Shown here: positions 7,888 through 16,944 of the stretch, one piece after another
Numbering within the stretch: position 1 is the stretch's first letter
Layout of the letters: each line of letters starts with the position of its first letter
DNA from: Gemmobacter aquaticus
GTDB taxonomy: Bacteria; Pseudomonadota; Alphaproteobacteria; Rhodobacterales; Rhodobacteraceae
NCBI RefSeq assembly: GCF_007859075.1
Contig: NZ_VOAK01000004.1
Coordinates: 1 to 55,735 of the forward strand
Reading direction: 5' to 3'
DNA: 55,735 nucleotides
The notes under the pieces: model-generated
Told to the model about the DNA's origin: nothing
The model's input: only the letters and a program-made list of their open reading frames with translations
Database searches by the model: none
Position numbers and translations under genes: made by a program

Positions 7888-9164
7888 GCCTGACCCTTCT
7901 TGCCTTGTTCCTGATCCTGGGGGCCATCGGTGTGCCGCTGGCGGCCGCCCTTGGTCTGGCCAGCGTGGCGGCAATCGTACTCTACACCTCGACACCCATC
8001 GACCTGCTGGCGCAAAGCATGTTCTCCGCCATGAACTCGTTCCTTCTGGTGGCGGTGCCGCTGTTCATCCTTGTCGGTGTTCTGATGGAGCGCGGGAAGG
8101 TTGCCGAAAAGCTGTTCGACTTTGCCGAGGCGATGGTGGGCTGGCTGCCCGGCGGTCTGGGCCACGTGAACGTCGCCTCCTCGGTGATCTTCGGCGGCGT
8201 TTCGGGATCGTCGGTCGCCGACATCGCCTCCATCGGGGCCATCGAGATCAAGGCGATGGAGCGACATGGTTTCCCCAAGGGCTACGCAGTGGGAATGACG
8301 CTTTGCACATCCACGCTGTCGTCAATCATCCCGCCGTCGATCCTGATCGTGATCGCCGGGTCCATCGCCAGTGCCTCGATCGGGACGCTTCTGGTGGCGG
8401 GGCTGGTGCCGGGGCTGTTCATCGCCTTCCTGTTCATGGTGTTCAACCACTTCTACGCCGTGCATTATGGCTTCAACCCACCCACGCCGATCAACCTTCG
8501 CCGCATCGTCACCACCGGTCTGGCTGCCATCCTGCCGATGTTGACGCCGGTAATCATGCTGATCGGGATCGTCGACGGCTTCTTTACACCGACCGAGGCT
8601 GCTGGGATTGCGGTGCTGTATACCCTGTTCCTGTCGGTGATCCTGTATCGCACGATCCGGCCCGGCGAACTGCCGGGCATCTTCATCGAAACCGCCCGCA
8701 CCTCCGGCACCATCCTGTTCATCGCAGCCACGGCCAAGCTGGCGGCATGGGTTTTTACCTATGACGGGCTGCCTACCCAGGTGGCGGAGTTTCTGGGCGC
8801 GATTGCCACAGGGCCGACGATGGTCCTTCTGTTGATCTTCTTCTTCCTGATCATCGTCGGCATGTTCATGGATGCGATTGCCGCCATGTTCATCCTGATC
8901 CCGGTGCTGCTGCCGCCTGCCGTCTCGCTGGGTGTGGATCCGATCCACTTCCTGATCGTGCTGGTCATCACCCTGACCCTCGGCCTGATCACGCCGCCCG
9001 TCGGTATCTGCCTGTTTGCCGTGGCACAGGTGGCGAAAATGCCCATCGAGCAAGTGATCCGCGGATCTCTGGTCCCCATGACCATCCTTGTGCTGGCCAT
9101 CCTTGCGCTGGTGCTGTTCCCCGTGCTGACGCTAGGCCCGGTGCGCCTGCTGGGGATGTATTGA
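7884..9164 (+). CDS. dctM: TRAP transporter large permease DctM
   Basis: A 426-residue protein with about 12 membrane helices, the usual size of DctM. Recognisable motifs include VPLFILVGVLMERG near residue 60, the GGVSGSSVADIASIG signature near 105-120, and ITPPVGICLF near 370. It is the sodium-coupled permease that moves the acid bound by DctP across the inner membrane. Its stop codon overlaps the start of the kinase gene (TGATG), so transport and phosphorylation are coupled at the translational level. Confidence 0.92.
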   Translation: MSLTLLALFLILGAIGVPLAAALGLASVAAIVLYTSTPIDLLAQSMFSAMNSFLLVAVPLFILVGVLMERGKVAEKLFDFAEAMVGWLPGGLGHVNVASSVIFGGVSGSSVADIASIGAIEIKAMERHGFPKGYAVGMTLCTSTLSSIIPPSILIVIAGSIASASIGTLLVAGLVPGLFIAFLFMVFNHFYAVHYGFNPPTPINLRRIVTTGLAAILPMLTPVIMLIGIVDGFFTPTEAAGIAVLYTLFLSVILYRTIRPGELPGIFIETARTSGTILFIAATAKLAAWVFTYDGLPTQVAEFLGAIATGPTMVLLLIFFFLIIVGMFMDAIAAMFILIPVLLPPAVSLGVDPIHFLIVLVITLTLGLITPPVGICLFAVAQVAKMPIEQVIRGSLVPMTILVLAILALVLFPVLTLGPVRLLGMY

Positions 9165-9688
9165 TGCCTAGCCGCTGCGTTCTGGTGATGGGGGTGGCAG
9201 GCAGTGGGAAGTCTGCGGTGGCCGGGCGTTTGGCGCAGGCAATCGGCGGCAGCTTTGTCGAGGCGGATGACCATCACCCCGCTGCCAACGTCGCCCGGAT
9301 GGCGGCGGGCCTACCGCTGACCGACGAAATGCGCTGGCCATGGTTGGAAGCCGTGGCCAGCGCTGCCCTTGCCGCCCCGCCGGGTCCTGTGGTGGTGGCC
9401 TGCTCGGCCCTGCGTCGCAGCTACCGCGACCTGCTGCGCGAAAGGCTTGGCGCCCTGCCTATCCTGCACCTGCACGGCACCTCCGCGTTGCTTGCCGAAC
9501 GACTGCAATCCCGCCAGGGCCATTTCGCCGGGGTGGGTCTGCTGGACAGCCAGCTCGCCACACTGGAGCCGCCCGGTGTGGATGAAAAGGCGTTGGTTCT
9601 GGACATTGCCTTGCACCCTGACACGCTTTGCCATCTGGCCCATTCGCATCTGCAAACACTCGCCACGGCAGGGCAGGCGATGCTATGA
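9164..9688 (+). CDS. gntK: Gluconokinase-like sugar-acid kinase
   Basis: The 174-residue protein has a Walker A loop VMGVAGSGKSAV at residues 8-19 and the gluconokinase signature EADDHHPAANVARMAAGLPLTD. It also has the lid-type CSALRRSYRDLLR stretch near residue 80. These features mark the GntK/IdnK group, which phosphorylates gluconate or related aldonates using ATP. The ATG overlaps the dctM stop; a TTG one codon earlier is less likely. In this operon the true substrate may be another sugar acid brought in by the TRAP system. Confidence 0.82.
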   Translation: MPSRCVLVMGVAGSGKSAVAGRLAQAIGGSFVEADDHHPAANVARMAAGLPLTDEMRWPWLEAVASAALAAPPGPVVVACSALRRSYRDLLRERLGALPILHLHGTSALLAERLQSRQGHFAGVGLLDSQLATLEPPGVDEKALVLDIALHPDTLCHLAHSHLQTLATAGQAML

Positions 9689-9753
9689 CCAAGGGCAGGC
9701 GGCCCGAGGATGATCAGCGAAACCCGGCGTCCGCCGTTCAGGAAGCGCGCGCC

Positions 9754-10656
9754 ATGCAACTGCCGATCAAGGCGATCTGGGTCTTTCACACCGCCGCCCG
9801 CGCTGGCAGCGTTGCCCGTGCCGCCGAACAACTCAGCGTCACGCCCTCCGCCGTCAGCCAGCAGATTCAGGCGCTTGAGGTGCAGCTGGGTGTCACATTG
9901 GTCAACCGCGTCGGCCGAGGCCTTGCTCTGACCGAGGCAGGAGAGCGGTATTTCGCCATGATCGGCGATGAGCTGGAGCGGGTGGCCGAGGCCACCAGCA
10001 TCATCCGCGGCCAGCGCGCGATCACCAGCCTGAAGGTGCGGGCGACGCCTACCCTTTCGAACAAATGGCTGCTGCCCCGGCTGGGCCGCTTCCTTGACAC
10101 CCATCCCGAACTGGAGGTGCGGCTGGACGGGACTAACGAGCCCACCGATTTCAACCGCGAACTGGTCGATGTCGAGATCCGCCACGGCGATGGCCGTTGG
10201 CCCGGCCTGTTCGTCGAGGGGCTGGGGCCGGAGAACTTCGTGCCGGTCTGTGCCCCGTCACTGGCCGCCCCGGCCAGCCTGACGCCTGAGCAGGTGATGC
10301 AGTTCCGCCTGATCCGGTCCGTCAAGTCACAGGCGCAATGGCCGCGCTGGCTGTCGGACGCCGGGGTGCAGCATGATTTCGACTGGAAGGCAGTGCTGTT
10401 CGACCGCAGTCACATGGCCATCGACGCCGCCTGCGACGGCATGGGCATCGCGCTGGAAAGCAACCTAATGATGTGGCGCGAACTGCGCGACGGCCTGCTG
10501 GTGAACCCGGTCCGGGGCGCGCCCGGCATCCGGCTGACGACACAGTGGATCGTCTGCCCCACCGACCATCTACGGCTGAAACGGGTGCGCGTCTTCTTGG
10601 ACTGGTTGCGCGAGGAATACCGTCGCTGGTCCGAGACCGAAGCAATCCTGCCCTGA
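9754..10656 (+). CDS. LysR-family transcriptional regulator, GcvA-like
   Basis: The N-terminal winged helix-turn-helix (AARAGSVARAAEQLSVTPSA) and a substrate-binding domain of about 210 residues identify a LysR regulator close to GcvA. The start at 9754 has AGGAAG eight bases upstream and gives the family-typical N-terminus. An in-frame ATG at 9685 overlaps the kinase stop and would add 23 residues. Translation from there is possible. Lying last in the operon, it probably controls the operon and itself in response to a pathway intermediate. Such regulators usually bind near the operon's first promoter, here the AT-rich patch around 3450-3500. Confidence 0.85.
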   Translation: MQLPIKAIWVFHTAARAGSVARAAEQLSVTPSAVSQQIQALEVQLGVTLVNRVGRGLALTEAGERYFAMIGDELERVAEATSIIRGQRAITSLKVRATPTLSNKWLLPRLGRFLDTHPELEVRLDGTNEPTDFNRELVDVEIRHGDGRWPGLFVEGLGPENFVPVCAPSLAAPASLTPEQVMQFRLIRSVKSQAQWPRWLSDAGVQHDFDWKAVLFDRSHMAIDAACDGMGIALESNLMMWRELRDGLLVNPVRGAPGIRLTTQWIVCPTDHLRLKRVRVFLDWLREEYRRWSETEAILP

Positions 10657-10814
10657 GACGAACATCCTCAGCGTCCTGCGATGGTGGGGCGGATCGGCAC
10701 GCAGGGACGCTCCGTGATCGAAACCGGCAAGGCGGTCTGGATGCGGAACGGCGGTCCGCCCGAAGAGTGCCCACGAAGCTACGGCGGGGTTTTTTACCGG
10801 TAGGATGTTCGGGT

Positions 10815-11822
10815 GCCTACGGCGGCCTGCGTGTCGATGATGCTATCGAGGAGGCATTGCTGCGGGTGGTCGAACCCGGAGCTATCGCTGCCGCCACGGA
10901 GGCCGAGGCGCAGGCTGCCAGCCGCCGAGATCAAGTTCGCGAAGCCCTGATGCGCGATCTCGAGGCTACCCGCTACCATGCCGATCGGGCATTCCGGTAA
11001 TACGATGCCGCCGATCCTGCGAACAGGCTGGTGGCCGGAGAGTTGGAGACGCGGTGGAACCGTGCCCTCACGCAAGCTGCAACGGTCGAGGCCAGGATTG
11101 CGGAGCACGATGCCGCCGCCCCAGGATCATCTTCCCTGGCGGCACTCGACACCACCAAAATTGGGACGAACCTACGGGCGGTCTGGGCTGCACCGACGAC
11201 GGATGCCCGGCTCAAGAAGCGAATCGTCCGCACCGTTATCCAGGAGGTGGTTGCCGATCTCGACGACACAGCCTCCGAGATCGTTCTGCTGGTCCACTGG
11301 ATCGGCGGTGCGCATACAGAGCTTCGCCTGACGAAGCGACGCCGGGGTCAGCGTAACAGCACCGCTTCCGAGACCATCGCCGCGGTGCGCCAGCTGGTGC
11401 TCATTGCCTCCGACGATCTGATTGCCGGCATCCTCAACCGAAACGGCCTGCTGACAGGCCATGGCAACCGCTGGACACGCGAGCGGGTCACGTCCCTCCG
11501 CTCGCATCACAAGATCCCGGTCTTCCGCCCGGCTCCCGATGGTATCGAACCGTGGCTCAATCTAACCGACGCTGCGCGCCTGCTCGGCGTATCGGCGAAG
11601 AACTTGAGGATCGCGGCCGAGACCCGAGTGGTCAAAGGCGATCATCCCCTTCCTGACGGACCGTGGCTCTTCAGTCGGTCCGAACTTGCCCCACCACAGG
11701 CACAACACGTCGCTTTCGAGGCCAAGCAAAGGGCAAAACACCCCGCAGGACCGTATCCCGACCAGAAGAGCCTATTCCCCTCAACAACACAGAGAGATGG
11801 GTGTTATGCAGCAGCGTTGTAG
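10815..11822 (+). pseudogene. Large serine recombinase, C-terminal remnant with in-frame stop
   Basis: The frame reads GGLRVDDAIEEALLRVVEP and, further on, ELETRWNRAL and a coiled-coil-like segment. These are typical of the C-terminal part of large serine recombinases. An in-frame TAA at 10998-11000 interrupts a stretch that otherwise continues smoothly (ADRAFR, stop, YDAADPANRLV), so a Gln codon was probably mutated. The catalytic resolvase domain with its serine is absent: upstream sequence up to the LysR gene does not continue the family. The 3' end runs into IS3 sequence near 11804-11822, so the last residues are foreign. The part after the stop (from 11031) is an open frame of 263 codons but is unlikely to be a functional protein. 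Confidence 0.75.
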
Positions 11823-11960
11823 TTGCGGCGCCATTTCTCGATGAGGATTTGGGCTTTGCGCAAGGAGTAGAAGACTTCGCTGTCGAGGAGCTCATCGCGG
11901 GAGCGGGCGTTGAAGCTTTCGCAGTAGCCATTCTCCCAGGGTGAGCCGGGCTCGAAGAAG
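11804..11960 (-). pseudogene. IS3-family transposase (OrfB) C-terminal fragment
   Basis: The minus strand encodes FFEPGSPWENGYCESFNAR followed by RDELL and YSLRKAQILIEKWRRNYN. This is the end of the IS3 OrfB DDE integrase domain, including the catalytic Glu of the DDE triad in the ENGYCESFN motif. The usual continuation (VRPHSSLGY) is missing and the frame stops at 11804. The upstream half is also missing. Its end overlaps the recombinase remnant on the other strand, so a deletion joined the two. Confidence 0.75.
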
Positions 11961-12300
11961 GCAGTCCTTGAACTGATGGGGTGGATAGCGGAACACGGGG
12001 ACACTGGCCACGATGAGAGCAGGGCAGCGGCTGATGTAAGTGCCGATCCAGGGGGAGGGACCTTTGATCGGCGCGATATGATCGACGCACCCGGCCCTAT
12101 GCGGACACTCGCCGGTCTGACTTGCTGCAGAGCAGCGGCTGGCGAAGCGGCCGCTGATCCTCAGCGCAGCATTTCCTTCCAACGACGGTAGAAGGGTGCC
12201 TCACTCCGCTTATTCAGTTTGACGCTTCAAGAGCCACGGTTGCATCGAAGCACTCGGGCCGACTAGTATCTTACCGCCAGTTGAACTGCTGCGAGGGACC
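11961..12300. other. Gene-free stretch with mobile-element debris
   Basis: No intact gene is seen between the IS3 fragment and the AIPR gene. Minus-strand frames here (for example 11892-12182) do not match a family. The last 60 bases before 12301 are less GC-rich and likely contain the promoter of the AIPR gene, whose ATG follows GAGGG. Confidence 0.35.
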
Positions 12301-14061
12301 ATGAGCGACGATGTATTGATCAAGAGTATTCTGGGTAAGAATAAGCCCCGCTATGGTGCCAACCTCAGCGATGCCGATGCGTTCGAATATTTTTGCGCCG
12401 AGACGGTACTGAGGAGGTTTGCGCTGACATTCGACCAGATCGACAAGGGCGTGGTCGACGGGAAGAACGACGGCGGCATAGACAGCGTGTATTTCTTCGT
12501 AAACCGCTCGCTGATCGAGATCGACACCGAGATGGACACGTTTAAGTCGCCAGTGATCGTCGACCTGTTCATCATCCAGTCGAAGATCGAAGGCGGATTC
12601 TCCGAGACCGCCATGACGAAGCTGCTGACCTCAGTTCCGGAGTTGATCAGGCTCGATGCCGACACCGCGACGCTTGCAACGCTGTACAACAGCAACGTCC
12701 TCGAAATCTTCGAGAAGTATCGCGACGGCCTGCGCGAACTCGCCGCTCAGTTCCCTACGGTCAACGTGCACGTCATTTACGCCACCTTGGCGGCTGTCGG
12801 TAATGCCAAGGTCGATGCCATGAGATCGGGCTTGAGCAATGCGATTGCAAATCGATTCCCGAAATCGACCTGCAACGTCGAGCTCTGGAACGCGGCCAAG
12901 CTCTACGAAGAAGCGCAGAAGCAGAATGTTCTGGTCAAGCAACTCCCGTTCGTGAAGTCGGCCATCTCGCATGGCAAGGGTTACGTGCTGCTGTCGAAGC
13001 TCAAGGACTACTACGAATTCATCACGGATGACGGGCAGATAATTGACGCCCTTTTTGAGTTCAATGTCCGCGACTACCAGACCAGCGCTTCGGTCAACAA
13101 GGATATTGCAGCAACGTTGCAAGCTGCCGAGGACGAGGCGGATTTCTGGTGGCTGAACAACGGCGTCACGATCCTAGCCGAGGAAGCTCAGTCTCAAGAC
13201 AACAAGCTCACAGTCAAGAACCCGCTGGTGGTGAATGGCTTGCAAACCTCGCATGAGATCCACCGCTTCTTTTCTGGAGGTGGTGTCGATGCGAAGGAGC
13301 GTTCCGTCCAGGTTCGGGTGCTCGAGATCGACGACGAGGCTCGTCGCGACCGCGTAATCAAGGCGACAAATTCTCAGACCAGCATCAAGCCGGCATCGCT
13401 GTATGCGACGGAACCATTCCAGCGCAAGATCGAGGATTACCTAGTCCAGCTCGAGATGTTCTACGATCGGCGCAAGGATTATTGGCGAAACAAGGGCAAG
13501 CCTTCGGACAAGATCATCGGCATCGAGCGATTGGCGCAGGCAGTCATCGCCATCGGCTTGGAGCGACCTCATGACGCGCGCGCACGTCCGACGACGATCA
13601 TGAAGGACGATGCCATGTACCAGTCGCTATTCTCCGAGATGACCGATCTCAAGATCTATGAGGTGTGCGCCGGCCTCTATTTCGCCGTCGACGCATATTT
13701 CCGGAAGGAAAGTGCCAACATCGACTCAAAGTATCGGAACAACCTTCGCTACCATATGATGATGCAGCTGGCTTGGAAGCTTAACGGTTCGCGTCCGGTT
13801 CACACTGCGGCATTGCGAGGCCTGAAGGTGGCCAATCTGACAGATGCTGACATTAAGACCGTGCTCGACCATACGATAGAGATCTTCGATGCTGAGGGCG
13901 CGCGGGACAAGGTCGCCAAGGGTGAGGCGTTCACCAGCACATTGAAGCAGAAATCTCTCGTTGTCAGCTCCACTCTGGCCACGCCGACCACCATGGCATC
14001 CGTAGCCGCTGCTGCACCGGTGCCGGCGGCTATCGCCGCGCCAGTACCCGGGGGCCACTGA
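12301..14061 (+). CDS. AIPR family (abortive infection phage resistance) protein
   Basis: The protein has 586 residues. Residues about 280-500 form the AIPR domain, with the family signature FWWLNNGVTILA at 282-293 and an NGLQTSHEI stretch after it. The N-terminal region carries a restriction-endonuclease-like pattern: GGID (Asp61) followed some 30 residues later by IIQSK (Gln93, Lys95), as in Mrr-type PD-(D/E)XK folds with QxK. The C-terminus is a low-complexity Ala/Pro/Val tail. AIPR proteins are tied to phage resistance and often lie beside DNA methyltransferases, as here. It probably acts as the nuclease or effector of the island. A possible DNA target is inferred. Confidence 0.85.
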   Translation: MSDDVLIKSILGKNKPRYGANLSDADAFEYFCAETVLRRFALTFDQIDKGVVDGKNDGGIDSVYFFVNRSLIEIDTEMDTFKSPVIVDLFIIQSKIEGGFSETAMTKLLTSVPELIRLDADTATLATLYNSNVLEIFEKYRDGLRELAAQFPTVNVHVIYATLAAVGNAKVDAMRSGLSNAIANRFPKSTCNVELWNAAKLYEEAQKQNVLVKQLPFVKSAISHGKGYVLLSKLKDYYEFITDDGQIIDALFEFNVRDYQTSASVNKDIAATLQAAEDEADFWWLNNGVTILAEEAQSQDNKLTVKNPLVVNGLQTSHEIHRFFSGGGVDAKERSVQVRVLEIDDEARRDRVIKATNSQTSIKPASLYATEPFQRKIEDYLVQLEMFYDRRKDYWRNKGKPSDKIIGIERLAQAVIAIGLERPHDARARPTTIMKDDAMYQSLFSEMTDLKIYEVCAGLYFAVDAYFRKESANIDSKYRNNLRYHMMMQLAWKLNGSRPVHTAALRGLKVANLTDADIKTVLDHTIEIFDAEGARDKVAKGEAFTSTLKQKSLVVSSTLATPTTMASVAAAAPVPAAIAAPVPGGH

Positions 14062-14188
14062 TCGTTTGTTCGCGGCTGAACGTTGACGAACCCCGCAGCA
14101 GGGCTGGAAGTCAGCGGTGAACCATGCATAATGAAACGAAACATAAACGACCTTCGGGTATGATGCATGCTAGTGTAACGGGGGTCAG

Positions 14189-15355
14189 ATGACCGAAACC
14201 GGCAAGACGACATTCTACGAGTTCTTCGCTGGTGGGGGCATGGCACGCGCAGGCCTCGGCTCCAGTTGGCGGTGTGTCTTCGCGAACGACTTCGATTTCA
14301 AGAAGGGCGTCGCGTATCAGACCAACTGGGACAAGGACGGCCAGACCGTTCTGAAGGTCGGCGACATACGAAAAGTTGAAACCATCGAACTGCCGGGAGC
14401 GGCTGATCTCGCATGGGCATCATTTCCATGCCAGGATCTCTCTCTTGCTGGTGGTGGCGCAGGCCTGCGCGGCGAGCGTTCGGGCACGTTCTATCCGTTC
14501 TGGGACATTGTGAAGCTGCTGATCGCGGAGGGACGTGCCCCACGAGTCGTCGCACTTGAGAACGTCACCGGCACGCTGACCAGCCATGGCGGCAAGGACT
14601 TCGAGGCAATTTGCCAGACCTTCGCCGAGAACGGGTACAAGTACGGCGCACTGGTGATCGACGCAGCGCTCTTTGTTCCGCATTCCCGGCCGCGATTGTT
14701 CGTGGTTGGTGTGCGCGATGACATCCACGTCGAGGGCGCCATGGTGTCCCCAGGTCCCATCGAGCCGTTCCACACTCGTGGTCTGCAGGCGGCCTATGAT
14801 CGCATCAACGACGATGCCAAGGCTAAATGGCTGTGGTGGAATATGCCGACGCCGCCCCACCGGAATACCGTCTTCGCCGATCTGATTGAGGACGAGCCGG
14901 ACAGCGTGAATTGGCACACCGCAGCCGAGACGGCTAAGCTGCTCGGGCAGATGTCGCCTATCAATTTGGCAAAGGTCGAAGCCGCCAAGCGCGCTGGCCG
15001 TCGTATGGTTGGCGCCGTCTACAAGCGCACCCGCATCGAGGAAGGGGTGAAACACCAGCGCGCAGAGGTGAGGTTCGACGACCTTGCCGGTTGCCTTCGT
15101 ACGCCAGCGGGTGGTTCGTCGCGCCAGGTGATCGTCGTCGTCGACGGCAACCGCATCCGCTCGCGCCTGATCTCGTCGCGAGAGACTGCGCGTCTCATGG
15201 GCCTCAGCGAAGACTACATCCTGCCGAAAAACTACAACGAGGCTTACCACCTCACCGGTGACGGCGTGGTCGTGCCGGTGGTTCGGCATTTGGCCCAACA
15301 CGTCATTGAGCCGTTGCTCGAGCGCCTGATGGCGAAGGACGCCGCTGCGGCATGA
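14189..15355 (+). CDS. DNA (cytosine-5) methyltransferase
   Basis: The 388-residue enzyme has the ordered motifs of C5 methyltransferases. These are motif I FFAGGGMARAGLG (AdoMet binding, residues 12-24), motif IV FPCQDLS with catalytic Cys81, motif VI ENV at 124-126, and motif VIII with HSRPR at 165-169 where QxRxR is usual. A variable region, likely for target recognition, lies around residues 200-310. Motifs IX-X follow, with RETARLMGL near the end. The gene overlaps the next one by four bases and is followed by a Vsr gene, which usually accompanies Dcm-like enzymes to repair T:G mismatches from deamination. It protects host DNA against the nucleases of this island. The recognition site is unknown. 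Confidence 0.9.
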   Translation: MTETGKTTFYEFFAGGGMARAGLGSSWRCVFANDFDFKKGVAYQTNWDKDGQTVLKVGDIRKVETIELPGAADLAWASFPCQDLSLAGGGAGLRGERSGTFYPFWDIVKLLIAEGRAPRVVALENVTGTLTSHGGKDFEAICQTFAENGYKYGALVIDAALFVPHSRPRLFVVGVRDDIHVEGAMVSPGPIEPFHTRGLQAAYDRINDDAKAKWLWWNMPTPPHRNTVFADLIEDEPDSVNWHTAAETAKLLGQMSPINLAKVEAAKRAGRRMVGAVYKRTRIEEGVKHQRAEVRFDDLAGCLRTPAGGSSRQVIVVVDGNRIRSRLISSRETARLMGLSEDYILPKNYNEAYHLTGDGVVVPVVRHLAQHVIEPLLERLMAKDAAAA

Positions 15356-16209
15356 GCGTCGTACCTTGCGAGCAGAATGCTGGTCTGCGCGATCAAATCG
15401 AGAAGTTCGCAGAGGTGCTCAAAACCCAAGCCCATCTTCTTGGTGATCATGGCCTCGACGAGAGAGAGTTCTACAACTCCGGCCTGTTCAGAGGCACGAT
15501 CGAACGAATCCGCGGGCAGTACTCGGCGACGCTTCGGCCGAAGCGCGAATTCGTGCAGCACGTCCTCAATCACATGGAGGACGCCAAGTTCATAGAAGGT
15601 TGGGACCTGACCGAGGCCGCCGAGCGCAGCGACTACTGGGTGCGGCTACCCCAAGGTCGAAATGCCGTCATCGCATTAACGGGTGCCATGGACGGCAACA
15701 ATGTCACGCTGTTCGAACGCCCGGACACGGCCGACGAATTTATCATCTGGTCCATCATGACCAACGCTGCAGGTGACCCGCGACGCAACGCATGGTCTGG
15801 CATCCACACACGGCTATCGGCCGAGATGATCGCTCGCGACCAGCAGATCGACGGCGTGATTGTCTGGGATATGGTGTGCAGCACGGTTGGGCGACCATGC
15901 CCCAAGATTGTAAATGAAGACGGGCATAGGCTGACTGACGTTGGCCCGTTCCGGGTGCCGCCGCCGTGCATTTACATGTTCCCCGCTATTGTGCCTGGCA
16001 GCGCCGTGACCAAGGCGGTGGCGCAGCAGATTGGTGACGTGACGCTGCTGCAGGCGTTCTATGCCTGTTTCCGCGGACGCGAAGACGAGGTCAATTATGT
16101 GGACTTCGAGATCCAACTCGTCGGCGTAGAGACGTTGCGAATGACCACGATCAGGCGAGGCGGTATAGTCCAGGTCGAATCGGAGATGACGCCGATCCGG
16201 AGGGGCTGA
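15352..16209 (+). CDS. Unknown protein of restriction-modification operon, possible restriction subunit
   Basis: This 285-residue protein overlaps the methyltransferase by four bases and the GIY-YIG gene follows directly. No family is recognised. The N-terminal 80 residues are helical and charged. The middle contains beta-like hydrophobic stretches (NAVIALTGAM, EFIIWSIM) and a GVIVWDMVCS segment near residue 165. The C-terminal region has alternating hydrophobic strands (YVDFEIQLVGVETL). The position between methyltransferase and nuclease suggests a restriction or specificity role. No confident PD-(D/E)XK triad can be read. Confidence 0.6.
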   Translation: MSVVPCEQNAGLRDQIEKFAEVLKTQAHLLGDHGLDEREFYNSGLFRGTIERIRGQYSATLRPKREFVQHVLNHMEDAKFIEGWDLTEAAERSDYWVRLPQGRNAVIALTGAMDGNNVTLFERPDTADEFIIWSIMTNAAGDPRRNAWSGIHTRLSAEMIARDQQIDGVIVWDMVCSTVGRPCPKIVNEDGHRLTDVGPFRVPPPCIYMFPAIVPGSAVTKAVAQQIGDVTLLQAFYACFRGREDEVNYVDFEIQLVGVETLRMTTIRRGGIVQVESEMTPIRRG

Positions 16210-16944
16210 ATGGCGGGAGAGAACAAGCCGGACGATATCAACGTCCCGCCATTCGAGACAGAAGACCTACGACGAAACCTCGTTACCTTCCTCGACAGCG
16301 ATTTTTTCGATCCAATTGTAGGCGGGAAACGTCGCGTCGGCAATTTCCGCTGGGGCGTCTATATTTTCTACGACTATGATGGAGAGCCGATCTACGTCGG
16401 ACAGACCAACGAAATGCTCCGCACACGCATCCGGCGGCATCTCACGAACCAGCGCACCGACGCGGTGGCGATGAGCGTGCTCGACCCATTCGAGGTCTAC
16501 GAGATCGAGGTTTTTCCACTGCCTCAGTTCCAAGCCATCAGCAGTGCCGCTGATCGCGCTGCCGCCCGTGCGTATCTCAATGCTCTGGAGCACGCGGTCT
16601 ACGGCAAGGCCATCGCTGGAAGCCAGTTCAAGGCAATTCTCAACGAGAAGGATCCGCCAGCGCCTGTAGCCAACATCGAGATCCCGCCATCGTTTCGCAT
16701 GTGCGTTGTCTCGGACGAGGTCGCTAAGATCCGTTCACACCCCGACTTCCGAATTGCCCGCCGGTCGCTTATCATTTCCCGTCTTGCGCAGGTGATATCG
16801 GAGCGCAAGGTTCAGGGTGGCTTGAGACGCGTCCTGTTGACCCAAGCCAAACGCCTGCAGTGGCTCGCCGATCGGCGCTACCAGGCTCTCGGCGGTGCCG
16901 CGTCCGTCGAGACCGAGACTGGCGATGAAAGCGACAACGACTGA
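16210..16944 (+). CDS. GIY-YIG nuclease domain protein, likely restriction endonuclease
   Basis: The GIY-YIG domain is clear at residues about 47-130. It shows GVYIFYDYDGEPIYVGQT for the paired strands, an Arg-rich helix (TRIRRHL) with the likely catalytic Arg, and LEHAVYG with the metal-binding Glu. The C-terminal 110 residues are charged and helical and may bind DNA or the partner protein. The total of 244 residues fits a GIY-YIG restriction enzyme more than a UvrC or homing nuclease. It sits directly after the unknown gene at 15352 and overlaps the Vsr gene by 20 bases, so all are one transcription unit. Acting as the cleavage partner of the C5 methyltransferase is an inference. Confidence 0.75.
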   Translation: MAGENKPDDINVPPFETEDLRRNLVTFLDSDFFDPIVGGKRRVGNFRWGVYIFYDYDGEPIYVGQTNEMLRTRIRRHLTNQRTDAVAMSVLDPFEVYEIEVFPLPQFQAISSAADRAAARAYLNALEHAVYGKAIAGSQFKAILNEKDPPAPVANIEIPPSFRMCVVSDEVAKIRSHPDFRIARRSLIISRLAQVISERKVQGGLRRVLLTQAKRLQWLADRRYQALGGAASVETETGDESDND

